A DNA stretch of 14,531 nucleotides from Minisyncoccota bacterium (GCA_017984185.1 JAGNZX010000008.1:1-14531); one strand, 5' to 3'. Numbered from the stretch's first letter, positions 6,381 through 12,081 are shown. Numbers and translations: made by a program. The notes: generated from the sequence alone by a model not told the origin.

Positions 6381-6388
6381 GTATATAT

Positions 6389-6796
6389 ATGCCCAAAGTT
6401 TTTACTTCAGAAAAACAAAAAATAGGGGAAATTGGAGAAAGTGAAGCCGTTGCGTTTCTCGTGAAACAGGGTTTTAGGATTTTAGATAGAAACTATACAA
6501 AAAAGTGGGGGGAGATTGATGTAGTTGCAGAAAAAGGGGACAAAGTTTATTTTATTGAAGTTAAAAGTGTTTCACGTGACAGACTGGATAATGTTTCATA
6601 TGGAACAGACGAATATAGACCCGAAGACAACATGCATCCTTGGAAACTGCAACGAATGTCTAGGACAATTCAAACTTATCTTTTGTCAAAAAACATTCCG
6701 GATGAAAAAGAATGGCAAGTGGATCTGTTGGTTGTTTATTTAGATTTAAACAACAATAAATCTTTAATAAAAGTGGTCAGTGATATTATTTTGTGA
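6389..6796 (+). CDS. YraN/UPF0102 family nuclease-fold protein
   Basis: The 135-residue protein has the YraN layout: IGEIGESEAVAFLVKQGFRILDRNY (12-36), then WGEIDVVAEKGDKVYFIEVKS with the PD-(D/E)XK-like signature GEID (E42, D44) and EVK (E57, K59), and E17 from the first helix. The family resembles Holliday-junction resolvases and restriction-type endonucleases; its cellular role is not firmly known. The ATG has no Shine-Dalgarno and is preceded by two adjacent parS-like sites 9-40 bases upstream, so ParB binding could affect its transcription. Three more parS-like sites are inside it. It ends with TGA, evidence that TGA is a stop in this organism. Additional E/K-rich residues after the core are compatible with the family length. 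Confidence 0.85.
   Translation: MPKVFTSEKQKIGEIGESEAVAFLVKQGFRILDRNYTKKWGEIDVVAEKGDKVYFIEVKSVSRDRLDNVSYGTDEYRPEDNMHPWKLQRMSRTIQTYLLSKNIPDEKEWQVDLLVVYLDLNNNKSLIKVVSDIIL
6453..6468. promoter_or_regulatory. parS: parS-like ParB-binding site, 14/16
   Basis: CGTTTCTCGTGAAACA within yraN, with mismatches at positions 1 and 7. Confidence 0.6.
6568..6583. promoter_or_regulatory. parS: parS-like ParB-binding site, 14/16
   Basis: TGTTTCACGTGACAGA within yraN has a perfect first 12 bases, with mismatches at positions 13 and 15. Confidence 0.6.
6592..6607. promoter_or_regulatory. parS: parS-like site, 13/16
   Basis: TGTTTCATATGGAACA within yraN, 24 bases from the previous site start, with mismatches at positions 8, 9 and 12. 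Confidence 0.45.
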
Positions 6797-6829
6797 TATA
6801 GTAGAAAAGCAAAAAGTTTAAGCGGGCTT

Positions 6830-6857
6830 GCCCGTCGAAGCTTTGGCAAAGACGGGC
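6830..6857. repeat. GC-rich hairpin overlapping the tRNA-Pro 5' end (REP-like)
   Basis: GCCCGTC (6830-6836) and GACGGGC (6851-6857) form a 7-bp stem around a 14-base loop that contains CTTTGGCAAAG. The right arm is shared with the first five bases of tRNA-Pro. CGGGCT at 6823-6828 repeats the tRNA 5' end. It stands out from the AT-rich surroundings and has no T-run. Confidence 0.5.
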
Positions 6858-6926
6858 TGTAGTATATCGGTTGTACAAGTGCTTTGGGAGCATTTAGGCT
6901 GGGTTCGACTCCCAGCAGCCCGACCA
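6853..6926 (+). tRNA. tRNA-Pro(TGG)
   Basis: Acceptor CGGGCTG/CAGCCCG, D-arm GTATATCGGTTGTAC, anticodon stem AGTGC/GCATT with loop TTTGGGA (anticodon TGG) and T-arm CTGGGTTCGACTCCCAG. The discriminator A is followed by an encoded CCA (6924-6926), unlike the other three tRNAs here. Confidence 0.95.
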
Positions 6927-6944
6927 GTTAAAGTCATAAAAGTA

Positions 6945-6972
6945 TTGTAAAATAAGGCTTTAATGATATATT
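6945..6972 (+). promoter_or_regulatory. Promoter of tRNA-Gly(TCC)
   Basis: TTGTAA (6945-6950), a 16-base spacer and TATATT (6967-6972) preceded by TGA as an extended -10. The predicted start at about 6979 is two bases before the tRNA. Confidence 0.55.
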
Positions 6973-6980
6973 GAATATAA

Positions 6981-7051
6981 GCGGGATTAGTTTACTGGTA
7001 AAACATCAGTTTTCCAAACTGAGGTAAAGGGTTCGATTCCCTTATCCCGCA
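6981..7051 (+). tRNA. tRNA-Gly(TCC)
   Basis: Acceptor GCGGGAT/ATCCCGC, D-arm GTTTACTGGTAAAAC, anticodon stem TCAGT/ACTGA with loop TTTCCAA (anticodon TCC) and T-arm AGGGTTCGATTCCCT. The discriminator A is followed by CT, so CCA is not encoded. Its last 18 bases and the next base recur at 7179-7197. Confidence 0.95.
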
Positions 7052-7052
7052 C
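7034..7052 (+). repeat. Direct repeat, copy 1: 3' end of tRNA-Gly(TCC)
   Basis: CGATTCCCTTATCCCGCAC covers the T-loop to acceptor part of the tRNA plus one base. It is identical over 19 bases to 7179-7197, offset by 145 bases. Confidence 0.9.
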
Positions 7053-7065
7053 TAGAAACAAATGA

Positions 7066-7097
7066 ACCGAGGCATGTCCTCGGTGATTTTGTTTTTT
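7066..7097 (+). terminator. Intrinsic terminator after tRNA-Gly(TCC)
   Basis: ACCGAGG-CATGT-CCTCGGT is a 7-bp stem followed by a T-rich run (GATTTTGTTTTTT). It is the normal end of the tRNA transcript. Confidence 0.85.
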
Positions 7098-7178
7098 GCT
7101 GGGTTAGGGAAGCGAAAGACGGAGGCCGACGGGCCGAGTCGGGGTCGAGAGATTTTTCAGTAGAAAAATACTCGTGAC
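7098..7178. other. GC-rich structured insert between the tRNA 3'-end repeats
   Basis: This stretch is purine- and GC-rich, unlike its neighbours, with no ORF. It holds CCGAC/GTCGG (7126-7130 with 7138-7142) and a long hairpin from GGTC (7143-7146) to GACC (7176-7179), in which ATTTTTC (7052-offset positions 7152-7158) pairs with GAAAAAT (7163-7169). GAAGCGAAAGACGG here resembles part of the hairpin before tRNA-Pro. It could be a tRNA-associated repeat, a pseudo-tRNA remnant or a small RNA. Confidence 0.5.
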
Positions 7179-7197
7179 CGATTCCCTTATCCCGCAC
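7179..7197 (+). repeat. Direct repeat, copy 2, followed by CA to give ACCA
   Basis: Identical to 7034-7052. Here the next base makes the end read GC-ACCA, like a tRNA 3' terminus with encoded CCA, but no T-stem partner precedes it. Confidence 0.9.
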
Positions 7198-7208
7198 CAA
7201 ACAAAAAA

Positions 7209-8216
7209 CTAGAAAGGATTTTTTGCCCCTATAACCTCAAAGTGTAAGTGGGGTCCAGTTGAACGTCCTGTATTTCCAACATAACCAATAGTTTCTCCTT
7301 GTGAAACCGTAGCACCCGGAGAAGTACCTAGCTTCGACATGTGACCATATAAAGTTTTTACGCCATTTGGGTGCTGAACAACAACATAGTTACCAAATCC
7401 GCCATTGTAGCCATTTCTAGCGATCAAGACTACACCACCAGCAGAAGCACGAATTTTTGTTCCAGTAGGAGCTGCTAAGTCTACACCCTTGTGTCCTGGC
7501 TTTACTCCTCGCGATTTTATAGCACTTGGAACTGGGTTTACAAAATAACCAACCACACTTGGCACCTTTGAAGATCCCTTGCTTGCTATGTTGTTTGTGC
7601 TCTTTGGCTTGGTTTCATTCAGCATGTGCGCCCCTGGAACCAATATCTTTTCACCAACTATAAGTTTTGCGTCTGTTTCTAGGTGGTTAGCATCAAGGAT
7701 ATCTTCTATGTCAATTTTGTACTTTGTGGCTATGCCTTTTAAGGTGTCTCCTTTGGTTACTGTGTGTTCTAGTCCAGATATTGGTAGGATCAAGAGAATA
7801 TCACCCTCTTTTAGCTTCTCACCTTTTTTCATGTCGTTGGCGGCTAAAATAGTATCAACCGATACGTCAAACATCGTTGCTACCTGTGATACAGTGTCAC
7901 CACTTCTTACTACATATATGCTTATTTCGCCAGCGTCGAAGTCTAAAACGTCTGAAGTGCTCATTGGTCCAGTTTCTGGTAAAAGGGCATTATTTGCCAC
8001 TATATTTAGGTTAGAATCCTCATAGACTTCTTTATTGTTGTCTTGCAAGAATGCCACAGAAGAAGTGTTGGCTTGTAATAGGGGTATGGTTTGAGAATTG
8101 TTAGTTGAATCTTCTATGTTTGGGATGTTTGTCTGTGCAAGGGCTTGGTTATTTAACAAGGAAGACAAAAAAGACGCCTCTACTTTAAGGGGTGCCAAAA
8201 ACAGCCCAGTTGACAA
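7209..8216 (-). CDS. LysM-LysM-M23 peptidoglycan endopeptidase, exported
   Basis: Counted from TTG 8216, the 335-residue protein has LysM domains at ~100-145 (YVVRSGDTVSQVA...) and ~150-195 (HTVTKGDTLKGIA...), which bind peptidoglycan. A C-terminal M23 (LytM) zinc peptidase domain at ~238-333 has HKGVD (H242, D246) and GPHLHFE (H323, H325), the complete metal and catalytic set. It should cleave peptide cross-links in the cell wall. TTG 8216 is a poor start: in-frame sequence upstream encodes a basic, then hydrophobic signal peptide that continues into this ORF, but lacks a standard start codon. An ATG at 8278-8280 with AGGA six bases upstream is one frame off (see the 8217-8280 entry). The gene is divergent from the dksA-like gene and convergent with the tRNA cluster. 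Confidence 0.9.
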   Translation of the reverse strand: MSTGLFLAPLKVEASFLSSLLNNQALAQTNIPNIEDSTNNSQTIPLLQANTSSVAFLQDNNKEVYEDSNLNIVANNALLPETGPMSTSDVLDFDAGEISIYVVRSGDTVSQVATMFDVSVDTILAANDMKKGEKLKEGDILLILPISGLEHTVTKGDTLKGIATKYKIDIEDILDANHLETDAKLIVGEKILVPGAHMLNETKPKSTNNIASKGSSKVPSVVGYFVNPVPSAIKSRGVKPGHKGVDLAAPTGTKIRASAGGVVLIARNGYNGGFGNYVVVQHPNGVKTLYGHMSKLGTSPGATVSQGETIGYVGNTGRSTGPHLHFEVIGAKNPF

Positions 8217-8280
8217 AAAAGTGGCTAAAACAAAGGTTAAAATTGTATTTTTGAGTTTTATAAAACAAGCTATTTATCAT
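8217..8280 (-). other. Probable true 5' end of the M23 gene, with apparent one-base frameshift
   Basis: ATG (8278-8280) has AGGA six bases upstream (complement at 8287-8290), one of the few Shine-Dalgarno matches in the window. Its frame starts MINSLF. If one base of the A-run at 8262-8265 (T-run on the coding strand) is skipped, translation continues as IKLKNTILTFVLATFLSTG into the M23 frame, giving a textbook signal peptide. As written, the ATG frame stops after about 31 codons. A sequencing or assembly error, a real mutation or programmed slippage could explain it. Confidence 0.55.
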
Positions 8281-8291
8281 GAGAATTCCTA

Positions 8292-8317
8292 TTTTAGCCT
8301 TAATTTAAGGGCTAAAA
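8292..8317. promoter_or_regulatory. Inverted repeat in front of the M23 gene
   Basis: TTTTAGCC (8292-8299) and GGCTAAAA (8310-8317) flank a 10-base AT-rich centre. It overlaps the minus-strand -10 candidate TAAAAT (8290-8295), so it may be an operator. Confidence 0.4.
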
Positions 8318-8400
8318 CTACAGAACGACCCAAAATGGTCTGTAAACAAAGGTTCTCACGATGGTTACTGTCATGTCTGGTTTTCGGTTAGCTCGTGCCG

Positions 8401-8446
8401 GGCCTCTCTGCTGGGGTTATTAACAATGGTAGCCCTCCAAGAGGCC
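8401..8446 (+). other. Stable hairpin between M23 and dksA-like genes
   Basis: GGCCTCT (8401-8407) pairs with AGAGGCC (8440-8446), with an inner TGGGG/CCTCCA stem. It lies upstream of the dksA-like promoter, so it is not in that transcript's leader as mapped. Its role is unknown. Confidence 0.35.
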
Positions 8447-8460
8447 AAAGTCAACCCATC

Positions 8461-8469
8461 TGTGGATAA
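8461..8469 (-). promoter_or_regulatory. Perfect DnaA box upstream of the dksA-like gene
   Basis: TGTGGATAA is the complement of the canonical DnaA box TTATCCACA. It lies about 20 bases upstream of the -10, where a bound protein would affect transcription. Confidence 0.5.
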
Positions 8470-8487
8470 CCTTTTTGGGCGATTTTG

Positions 8488-8496
8488 TGCTATTAT
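8488..8496 (+). promoter_or_regulatory. Extended -10 promoter of the dksA-like gene
   Basis: TG-C-TATTAT fits the extended -10 pattern. The start is predicted near 8503, leaving a leader of about 4 bases before ATG 8507. No -35 match. Confidence 0.55.
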
Positions 8497-8506
8497 TTGG
8501 TTACTT

Positions 8507-8863
8507 ATGTTAGACAAGAAAAAAATTAAAGAGAAATTAGAGAAAGAACGAGAAATGCTTTTGGAAGAATTGAGGGGTATGGGTAAATTTGACCAAGAAA
8601 CAGGAGTATGGGAGGCGATTCCATCTGAACAAAATGTCCCAGAAACAGACCAGAATGATATGGCCGACCGGTTTGAGGATTTTGAAGCGAGAAGTTCAAT
8701 GACCAAGACCCTGGCTCCACGACTCGCTGACGTTCTAAAGGCGCTCAAAGATCTAAACAAAGAATCTTTTGGAAGATGTATGGTGTGTAAAAAAGATATC
8801 GAGAGTGCTCGTTTGGAAGCAAATCCAGCAGCTCGGACTTGCAAAGTCCACATGGAGGTTTAA
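8507..8863 (+). CDS. DksA/TraR-type zinc-finger protein
   Basis: The 118-residue protein begins with a charged helix (KKKIKEKLEKEREMLLEELR), continues with an acidic stretch typical of the DksA coiled-coil tip region (DMADRFEDFEARSS, ~51-64) and a second helix, and ends with a zinc finger: C91-x2-C94, then IESARLEANPAARTC112-x2-H115. DksA-type proteins bind RNA polymerase through its secondary channel and modulate initiation together with ppGpp. The fourth zinc ligand is His rather than the usual Cys, a conservative change. I chose ATG 8507 rather than the in-frame codon at 8426 because the family starts here and a -10 element lies just upstream. The stop is 9 bases before the comM start, so the two genes form an operon. 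Confidence 0.85.
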   Translation: MLDKKKIKEKLEKEREMLLEELRGMGKFDQETGVWEAIPSEQNVPETDQNDMADRFEDFEARSSMTKTLAPRLADVLKALKDLNKESFGRCMVCKKDIESARLEANPAARTCKVHMEV

Positions 8864-8872
8864 AATATATAC

Positions 8873-10462
8873 ATGTCTTTCGCTAAAGTTTACTCAGCCC
8901 AAGTTAATCTACTAACTGGAGCTATCGTGACGATAGAAGTCGACTTGTCTCGTGGTTTGCATGCGTTTAGCGTGGTGGGGTTGCCGGACAAAGCCGTCGA
9001 CGAATCCAGGGACCGGGTGAGTGGGGCTATAAAAAATTCTGGTTATAAATCTCCAAAAGCTCAAAATAAGAAAATAATTGTTTCACTTTCACCGGCTGAC
9101 CTCAAAAAAGAGGGGCCGTTTTTTGATTTAGGAATTGCATTGTCGTATATGTTGGCAGCCGGAGAGATTAAATTTAATTCCGAAAAAAAGATTTTTCTTG
9201 GTGAGCTCGGACTTGATGGGACCTTGCGTAGGATACGCGGGGCATTGCCTTTGGCGCAAGAAGCTAAACGAAAAGGTTTTGAAGAAATATATTTACCACT
9301 TGAAAATGCTGAAGAAGCAGCACTGGTGGAGGGGTTAAAAATTTTTGGGGCAAGCAGCTTGAAAGAAGTAGTAGCACACTTGAACGAAAGTAAAATTTTA
9401 AATAAAAATGATTCTGATGAAGACGAGATGGGAATGCCTATGGTGAGATTTGGTAAAAAAATATCTGAACAAACGAAAACAAAAATAAATTATACAAGAG
9501 AAATACAAGCTGGAGATTTTTCTGACATCAAGGGTCAAGAAGGAGCAAAACGTGGACTCGAGATCGCCGCGGCTGGTGGACATAATATTGCTATGTATGG
9601 TCCACCCGGGACAGGCAAGACCATGCTCGCGCGCGTTTTTTCTGGGTTACTTCCAAATTTGAGCACGGAAGAAGTTTTAGAAATTACTGGTATTCATTCA
9701 GTGGCTGGAGCGACACAAGGTGAGCTGGTTTGTTTTCCACCATTTCGCGCACCGCACCATACTTCATCTTATGTATCACTGATTGGTGGGGGAACTTATC
9801 CGAAACCCGGGGAAGTGACACTGGCGCACCGCGGGGTTTTGTTTTTGGACGAATTTCCTGAATTTGAAAAGAGAGTGATTGAATCTTTACGTCAGCCACT
9901 CGAAGACAATATCGTCTCCATTTCTCGCGCCAAAGGCTCGGCGATATTTCCGTCAAATTTTATTTTAGTGGCAGCGATGAATCCTTGTCCGTGTGGCAAT
10001 GCTGGATCGAAAAATAAAGTTTGCATCTGCAAGCCATCAGACTTGGATCGGTATAAAAGAAAATTGTCTGGACCGATTATGGATCGTATCGATCTTTGGG
10101 TTTCGGTCGGCAATGTAGACTATAAAAAATTGGGAAGCGAGAGTAGTGGAGAAAGTAGTGACAAAATAAAAGAAAGAGTAAAGAGCGCACGGAATATGCA
10201 AAAAGAAAGATTTGTTAAACTTAACCGAAAAATAAATACCAATAGTGAAATGAATGTGAAAGATTTGTCGAGTATTATAAAACTTGAAAAAGAAGTGCGA
10301 GATTTGCTTGATGATAGCGCCGAAAGACTTGGTCTTTCGGCGCGGGCTTACCACCGCGTCATCAAAATCGCTCGCACCATTGCTGACCTAGAAAATTCCG
10401 ACGAAATAAAATCCAATCATATTTTAGAAGCCATCCAATATCGACCGAAAGTAAATAATTAA
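8873..10462 (+). CDS. comM: ComM/YifB-type AAA+ ATPase (Mg-chelatase-like)
   Basis: The 529-residue protein has the full ComM architecture. An N-terminal Lon-like fold (~1-170) contains VVGLPDKAVDESRDRV. The AAA+ core has Walker A GPPGTGKT (243-250) and Walker B GVLFLDEF (321-328). A Cys cluster PCPCG...CIC (C372, C374, C384, C386) probably binds zinc. Next come GPIMDRIDLWV (~400-410) and a C-terminal helical domain with LSARAYHRVIKIARTIADLE. ComM in proteobacteria is a hexameric helicase that drives branch migration of incoming single-stranded DNA during natural transformation. In this lineage the likely role is integrating imported DNA. Length and motifs are complete. It starts 9 bases after the dksA-like gene. 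Confidence 0.93.
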   Translation: MSFAKVYSAQVNLLTGAIVTIEVDLSRGLHAFSVVGLPDKAVDESRDRVSGAIKNSGYKSPKAQNKKIIVSLSPADLKKEGPFFDLGIALSYMLAAGEIKFNSEKKIFLGELGLDGTLRRIRGALPLAQEAKRKGFEEIYLPLENAEEAALVEGLKIFGASSLKEVVAHLNESKILNKNDSDEDEMGMPMVRFGKKISEQTKTKINYTREIQAGDFSDIKGQEGAKRGLEIAAAGGHNIAMYGPPGTGKTMLARVFSGLLPNLSTEEVLEITGIHSVAGATQGELVCFPPFRAPHHTSSYVSLIGGGTYPKPGEVTLAHRGVLFLDEFPEFEKRVIESLRQPLEDNIVSISRAKGSAIFPSNFILVAAMNPCPCGNAGSKNKVCICKPSDLDRYKRKLSGPIMDRIDLWVSVGNVDYKKLGSESSGESSDKIKERVKSARNMQKERFVKLNRKINTNSEMNVKDLSSIIKLEKEVRDLLDDSAERLGLSARAYHRVIKIARTIADLENSDEIKSNHILEAIQYRPKVNN

Positions 10463-10467
10463 AAATC

Positions 10468-10476
10468 TGATAGAAT
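10468..10476 (+). promoter_or_regulatory. Extended -10 promoter of the aldo/keto reductase gene
   Basis: TG-A-TAGAAT ends exactly 6 bases before ATG 10483, predicting a leaderless mRNA. It lies in the 20-base gap after comM. Confidence 0.55.
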
Positions 10477-10482
10477 ATTGTC

Positions 10483-11337
10483 ATGCAAAATTTGAATTCA
10501 AAAATTGTTTTAAATAATGGAGTAGAAATGCCGATAATTGGTTTTGGGGTTTTCAGATTGGCCGAAGGTGAGGAAGTTTATAATACCGTCAAGAATGCAC
10601 TTTTGGCTGGTTATCGGTTGATTGATACAGCATCACAATATAAAAATGAAGAAGGTGTCGGTCGGGCTATCCGAGAATCTGGAATTCCTCGAGAAGAAAT
10701 CTTTGTTACGACCAAGCTGTGGAACACAGACCAAGGATACGAAAGTGCCTTGAAGGCTATAGATGTTTCACTGGCCAAGCTCGGACTCGATTATGTAGAC
10801 CTGTATTTGATTCACTGGCCGACAGCAACAGGTGAACTGCGAACAGGAGAGAGTATAAACAAAAGAGAAGAGACCTGGAGAGCAATGGAGGAAATTTATA
10901 AATCTGGGAAAGCTAAAGCAATTGGCGTCTCCAACTATATGATCAACCACCTCGAAGATATGAAGAGGTATCACAAGGTTGTTCCGGCAGTTAATCAGTT
11001 TGAATTTCATCCGTTTTTATATTTAGAAGAGTTAATCAACTACTGTAAACAAAATGGTATTGCCGTCGAGGCACATTCGCCATTCTTTGATTGCAAGGGG
11101 GCTGACAATGAAGTTATTCAAAAGCTGGCAACAAAATACAATAAGACTTGGACCCAAATTGTTTTACGTTGGAGCATTCAACACGGAGCTATACCCATAC
11201 CAAAATCTGCACAAATAAAACGCATAAAAGAAAATTTAAATGTTTATGATTTTGAAATTTCCGCCGAAGATATGCAGGCACTAAATGGACTTAGTCAAAA
11301 TTTTCATGCCCGAGTTGACCCGACAAATTTTAAATAG
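10483..11337 (+). CDS. Aldo/keto reductase
   Basis: The 284-residue NADPH-dependent oxidoreductase has a complete catalytic tetrad: D48 and Y53 (LIDTASQYKNEEGVG), K78 (VTTKLWN) and H111 (YLIHWP). Further family marks are AIGVSNY, VNQFEFHPF and the cofactor-binding IPIPKSAQIKRIKENLNVYDFEIS. The closest named type is the 2,5-diketo-D-gluconate reductase/YvgN-like group, which reduces aldehydes and methylglyoxal-like carbonyls; the substrate cannot be told from sequence. The length matches the family. It begins 20 bases after comM and has its own -10. A TTGACC near its end (11315) is too far from the next gene's -10 to be a clear -35. Confidence 0.93.
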   Translation: MQNLNSKIVLNNGVEMPIIGFGVFRLAEGEEVYNTVKNALLAGYRLIDTASQYKNEEGVGRAIRESGIPREEIFVTTKLWNTDQGYESALKAIDVSLAKLGLDYVDLYLIHWPTATGELRTGESINKREETWRAMEEIYKSGKAKAIGVSNYMINHLEDMKRYHKVVPAVNQFEFHPFLYLEELINYCKQNGIAVEAHSPFFDCKGADNEVIQKLATKYNKTWTQIVLRWSIQHGAIPIPKSAQIKRIKENLNVYDFEISAEDMQALNGLSQNFHARVDPTNFK

Positions 11338-11340
11338 ATA

Positions 11341-11349
11341 TGTTATTAT
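11341..11349 (+). promoter_or_regulatory. Extended -10 promoter of the gene at 11356
   Basis: TG-T-TATTAT ends 6 bases before ATG 11356, again predicting a leaderless transcript. Confidence 0.55.
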
Positions 11350-11355
11350 TTTTTT

Positions 11356-11748
11356 ATGCCAGACGATAAATTTCCAAAACCAACACCAAGTACACCAGAA
11401 GAACCAAAAAGACTTTTTGTGTCTTTAGATGATGGGTTTTCTCCAGAAATACTTATTCAGCATATTAAGGAAAAAAAAGAGTGTGCTTTCATCGTTGGTA
11501 AAGATGGCGGAATTTTTTTAGGAACAAACCACAAAAATATGACGGGAGGTTTATCAGGCACAGCCTTTTGGGTTAATGATGGTTATGTAAGAAATACAAG
11601 ACCACAACCTTATGAAATTTTTTACTCAGGTTCGTGGAGCTTAAGTTCGCAACATTTATATACTATGCTGAACACAGAAGAGCTTCAAAAAGGTATTGGA
11701 ATAAAAATCATTAAATACTTGGAATCTATTGGGCTAAATAATAAGTAA
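11356..11748 (+). CDS. Hypothetical protein, 130 residues
   Basis: I do not recognise this protein. The first ~18 residues are Pro/Lys/Thr-rich and look disordered. A compact mixed alpha/beta region follows: FVSLDDGFSPEILIQHIKEKK (a strand then a helix), AFIVGKDGGIFLGTNHKN, GLSGTAFWVNDGYVRN, and a C-terminal helix LQKGIGIKIIKYLESIG. There is no signal peptide, membrane segment or Cys. Its own extended -10 and codon use like its neighbours support a real gene. It lies between the aldo/keto reductase and the SOS unit but shows no sign of belonging to either. Confidence 0.75.
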   Translation: MPDDKFPKPTPSTPEEPKRLFVSLDDGFSPEILIQHIKEKKECAFIVGKDGGIFLGTNHKNMTGGLSGTAFWVNDGYVRNTRPQPYEIFYSGSWSLSSQHLYTMLNTEELQKGIGIKIIKYLESIGLNNK

Positions 11749-11751
11749 GAC

Positions 11752-11760
11752 TTATCCACA
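11752..11760 (+). promoter_or_regulatory. Perfect DnaA box upstream of the lexA promoter
   Basis: TTATCCACA lies 9 bases upstream of the -35 of the SOS promoter. It may couple the unit to DnaA, or be chance. Confidence 0.45.
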
Positions 11761-11769
11761 GGTGGGGTG

Positions 11770-11799
11770 TTGACAGGTGAACGCTCGTTCACTTATACT
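11770..11799 (+). promoter_or_regulatory. SOS promoter of the lexA unit
   Basis: TTGACA (11770-11775), an 18-base spacer and TATACT (11794-11799). The spacer holds the LexA box. The predicted start falls at 11806, the first base of a small leader ORF. Confidence 0.75.
11777..11792. promoter_or_regulatory. LexA box (Gram-positive type)
   Basis: GTGAACGCTCGTTCAC has perfect 7-bp arms and contains GAAC-N4-GTTC (11779-11790), the core of the DinR/LexA operator CGAACNNNNGTTCG. Placed between -35 and -10, it would block RNA polymerase, giving autoregulation of lexA. Confidence 0.8.
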
Positions 11800-11805
11800 A
11801 TATTC

Positions 11806-11844
11806 ATGACCGTGTCGCAGGTCAGATTAGTAAAATTAAAATAA
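11806..11844 (+). CDS. Possible 12-codon leaderless leader peptide
   Basis: ATG 11806 lies 6 bases after the SOS -10, the same geometry as other genes here. It encodes MTVSQVRLVKLK and stops with TAA 4 bases before the next gene's ATG. Translation could be coupled or attenuating. It may also be chance in a short leader. Confidence 0.3.
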   Translation: MTVSQVRLVKLK

Positions 11845-11848
11845 AAAT

Positions 11849-12070
11849 ATGTCGCAAACACAATATTTAAAAATGTTAGATAAAGAGATACAAAAGATTA
11901 ATAAAAAAATTGATGCTAAAATATTGCAAGGGAAAGAGTATCGAAAAGAGGCGAGAGATCATCGATTGCTTTTGCAAAAAGTTCGTTTTCACACTCGAAA
12001 GAGTTTGGCCAATAGGTTTGTGAGTTTGTTTTTTCGGAAAGATATTTTAAGTGGTCATAGTTATGCTTAA
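11849..12070 (+). CDS. Small coiled-coil protein in the SOS unit
   Basis: The 73-residue basic protein is not recognised. Residues ~5-50 form a highly charged helix with heptad-like hydrophobics (YLKMLDKEIQKINKKIDAKI), and the tail has SLANRFVSLFF followed by a polar end. No zinc, membrane or enzyme motif is present. It is the first full gene behind the LexA-box promoter and precedes lexA by 11 bases, so it should be induced by DNA damage. By position it could be an SOS cell-division inhibitor or other checkpoint protein, as small proteins next to lexA are in some other bacteria; nothing in the sequence itself shows that. Confidence 0.65.
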   Translation: MSQTQYLKMLDKEIQKINKKIDAKILQGKEYRKEARDHRLLLQKVRFHTRKSLANRFVSLFFRKDILSGHSYA

Positions 12071-12081
12071 TAAATTTTAAA

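Noticed and set aside
6389..6796. TGA read as an amino acid (recoded CPR lineage)
   Set aside because: yraN ends at TGA at the expected family length and no conserved gene here contains an internal TGA.
7102..7200. A tmRNA or second complete tRNA ending at the ACCA
   Set aside because: There is no matching 5' acceptor strand, T-stem or tag-coding segment; only the 3' 19 bases are tRNA-like.
8426..8506. In-frame upstream extension of the dksA-like gene
   Set aside because: It overlaps a DnaA box and the -10 element, and the family begins at the charged helix encoded from 8507.
8371..8853. Minus-strand ORF of 160 codons over the dksA-like gene
   Set aside because: It is a Ser/Phe-rich antisense shadow with no family resemblance; the plus-strand gene has a zinc finger and a promoter.
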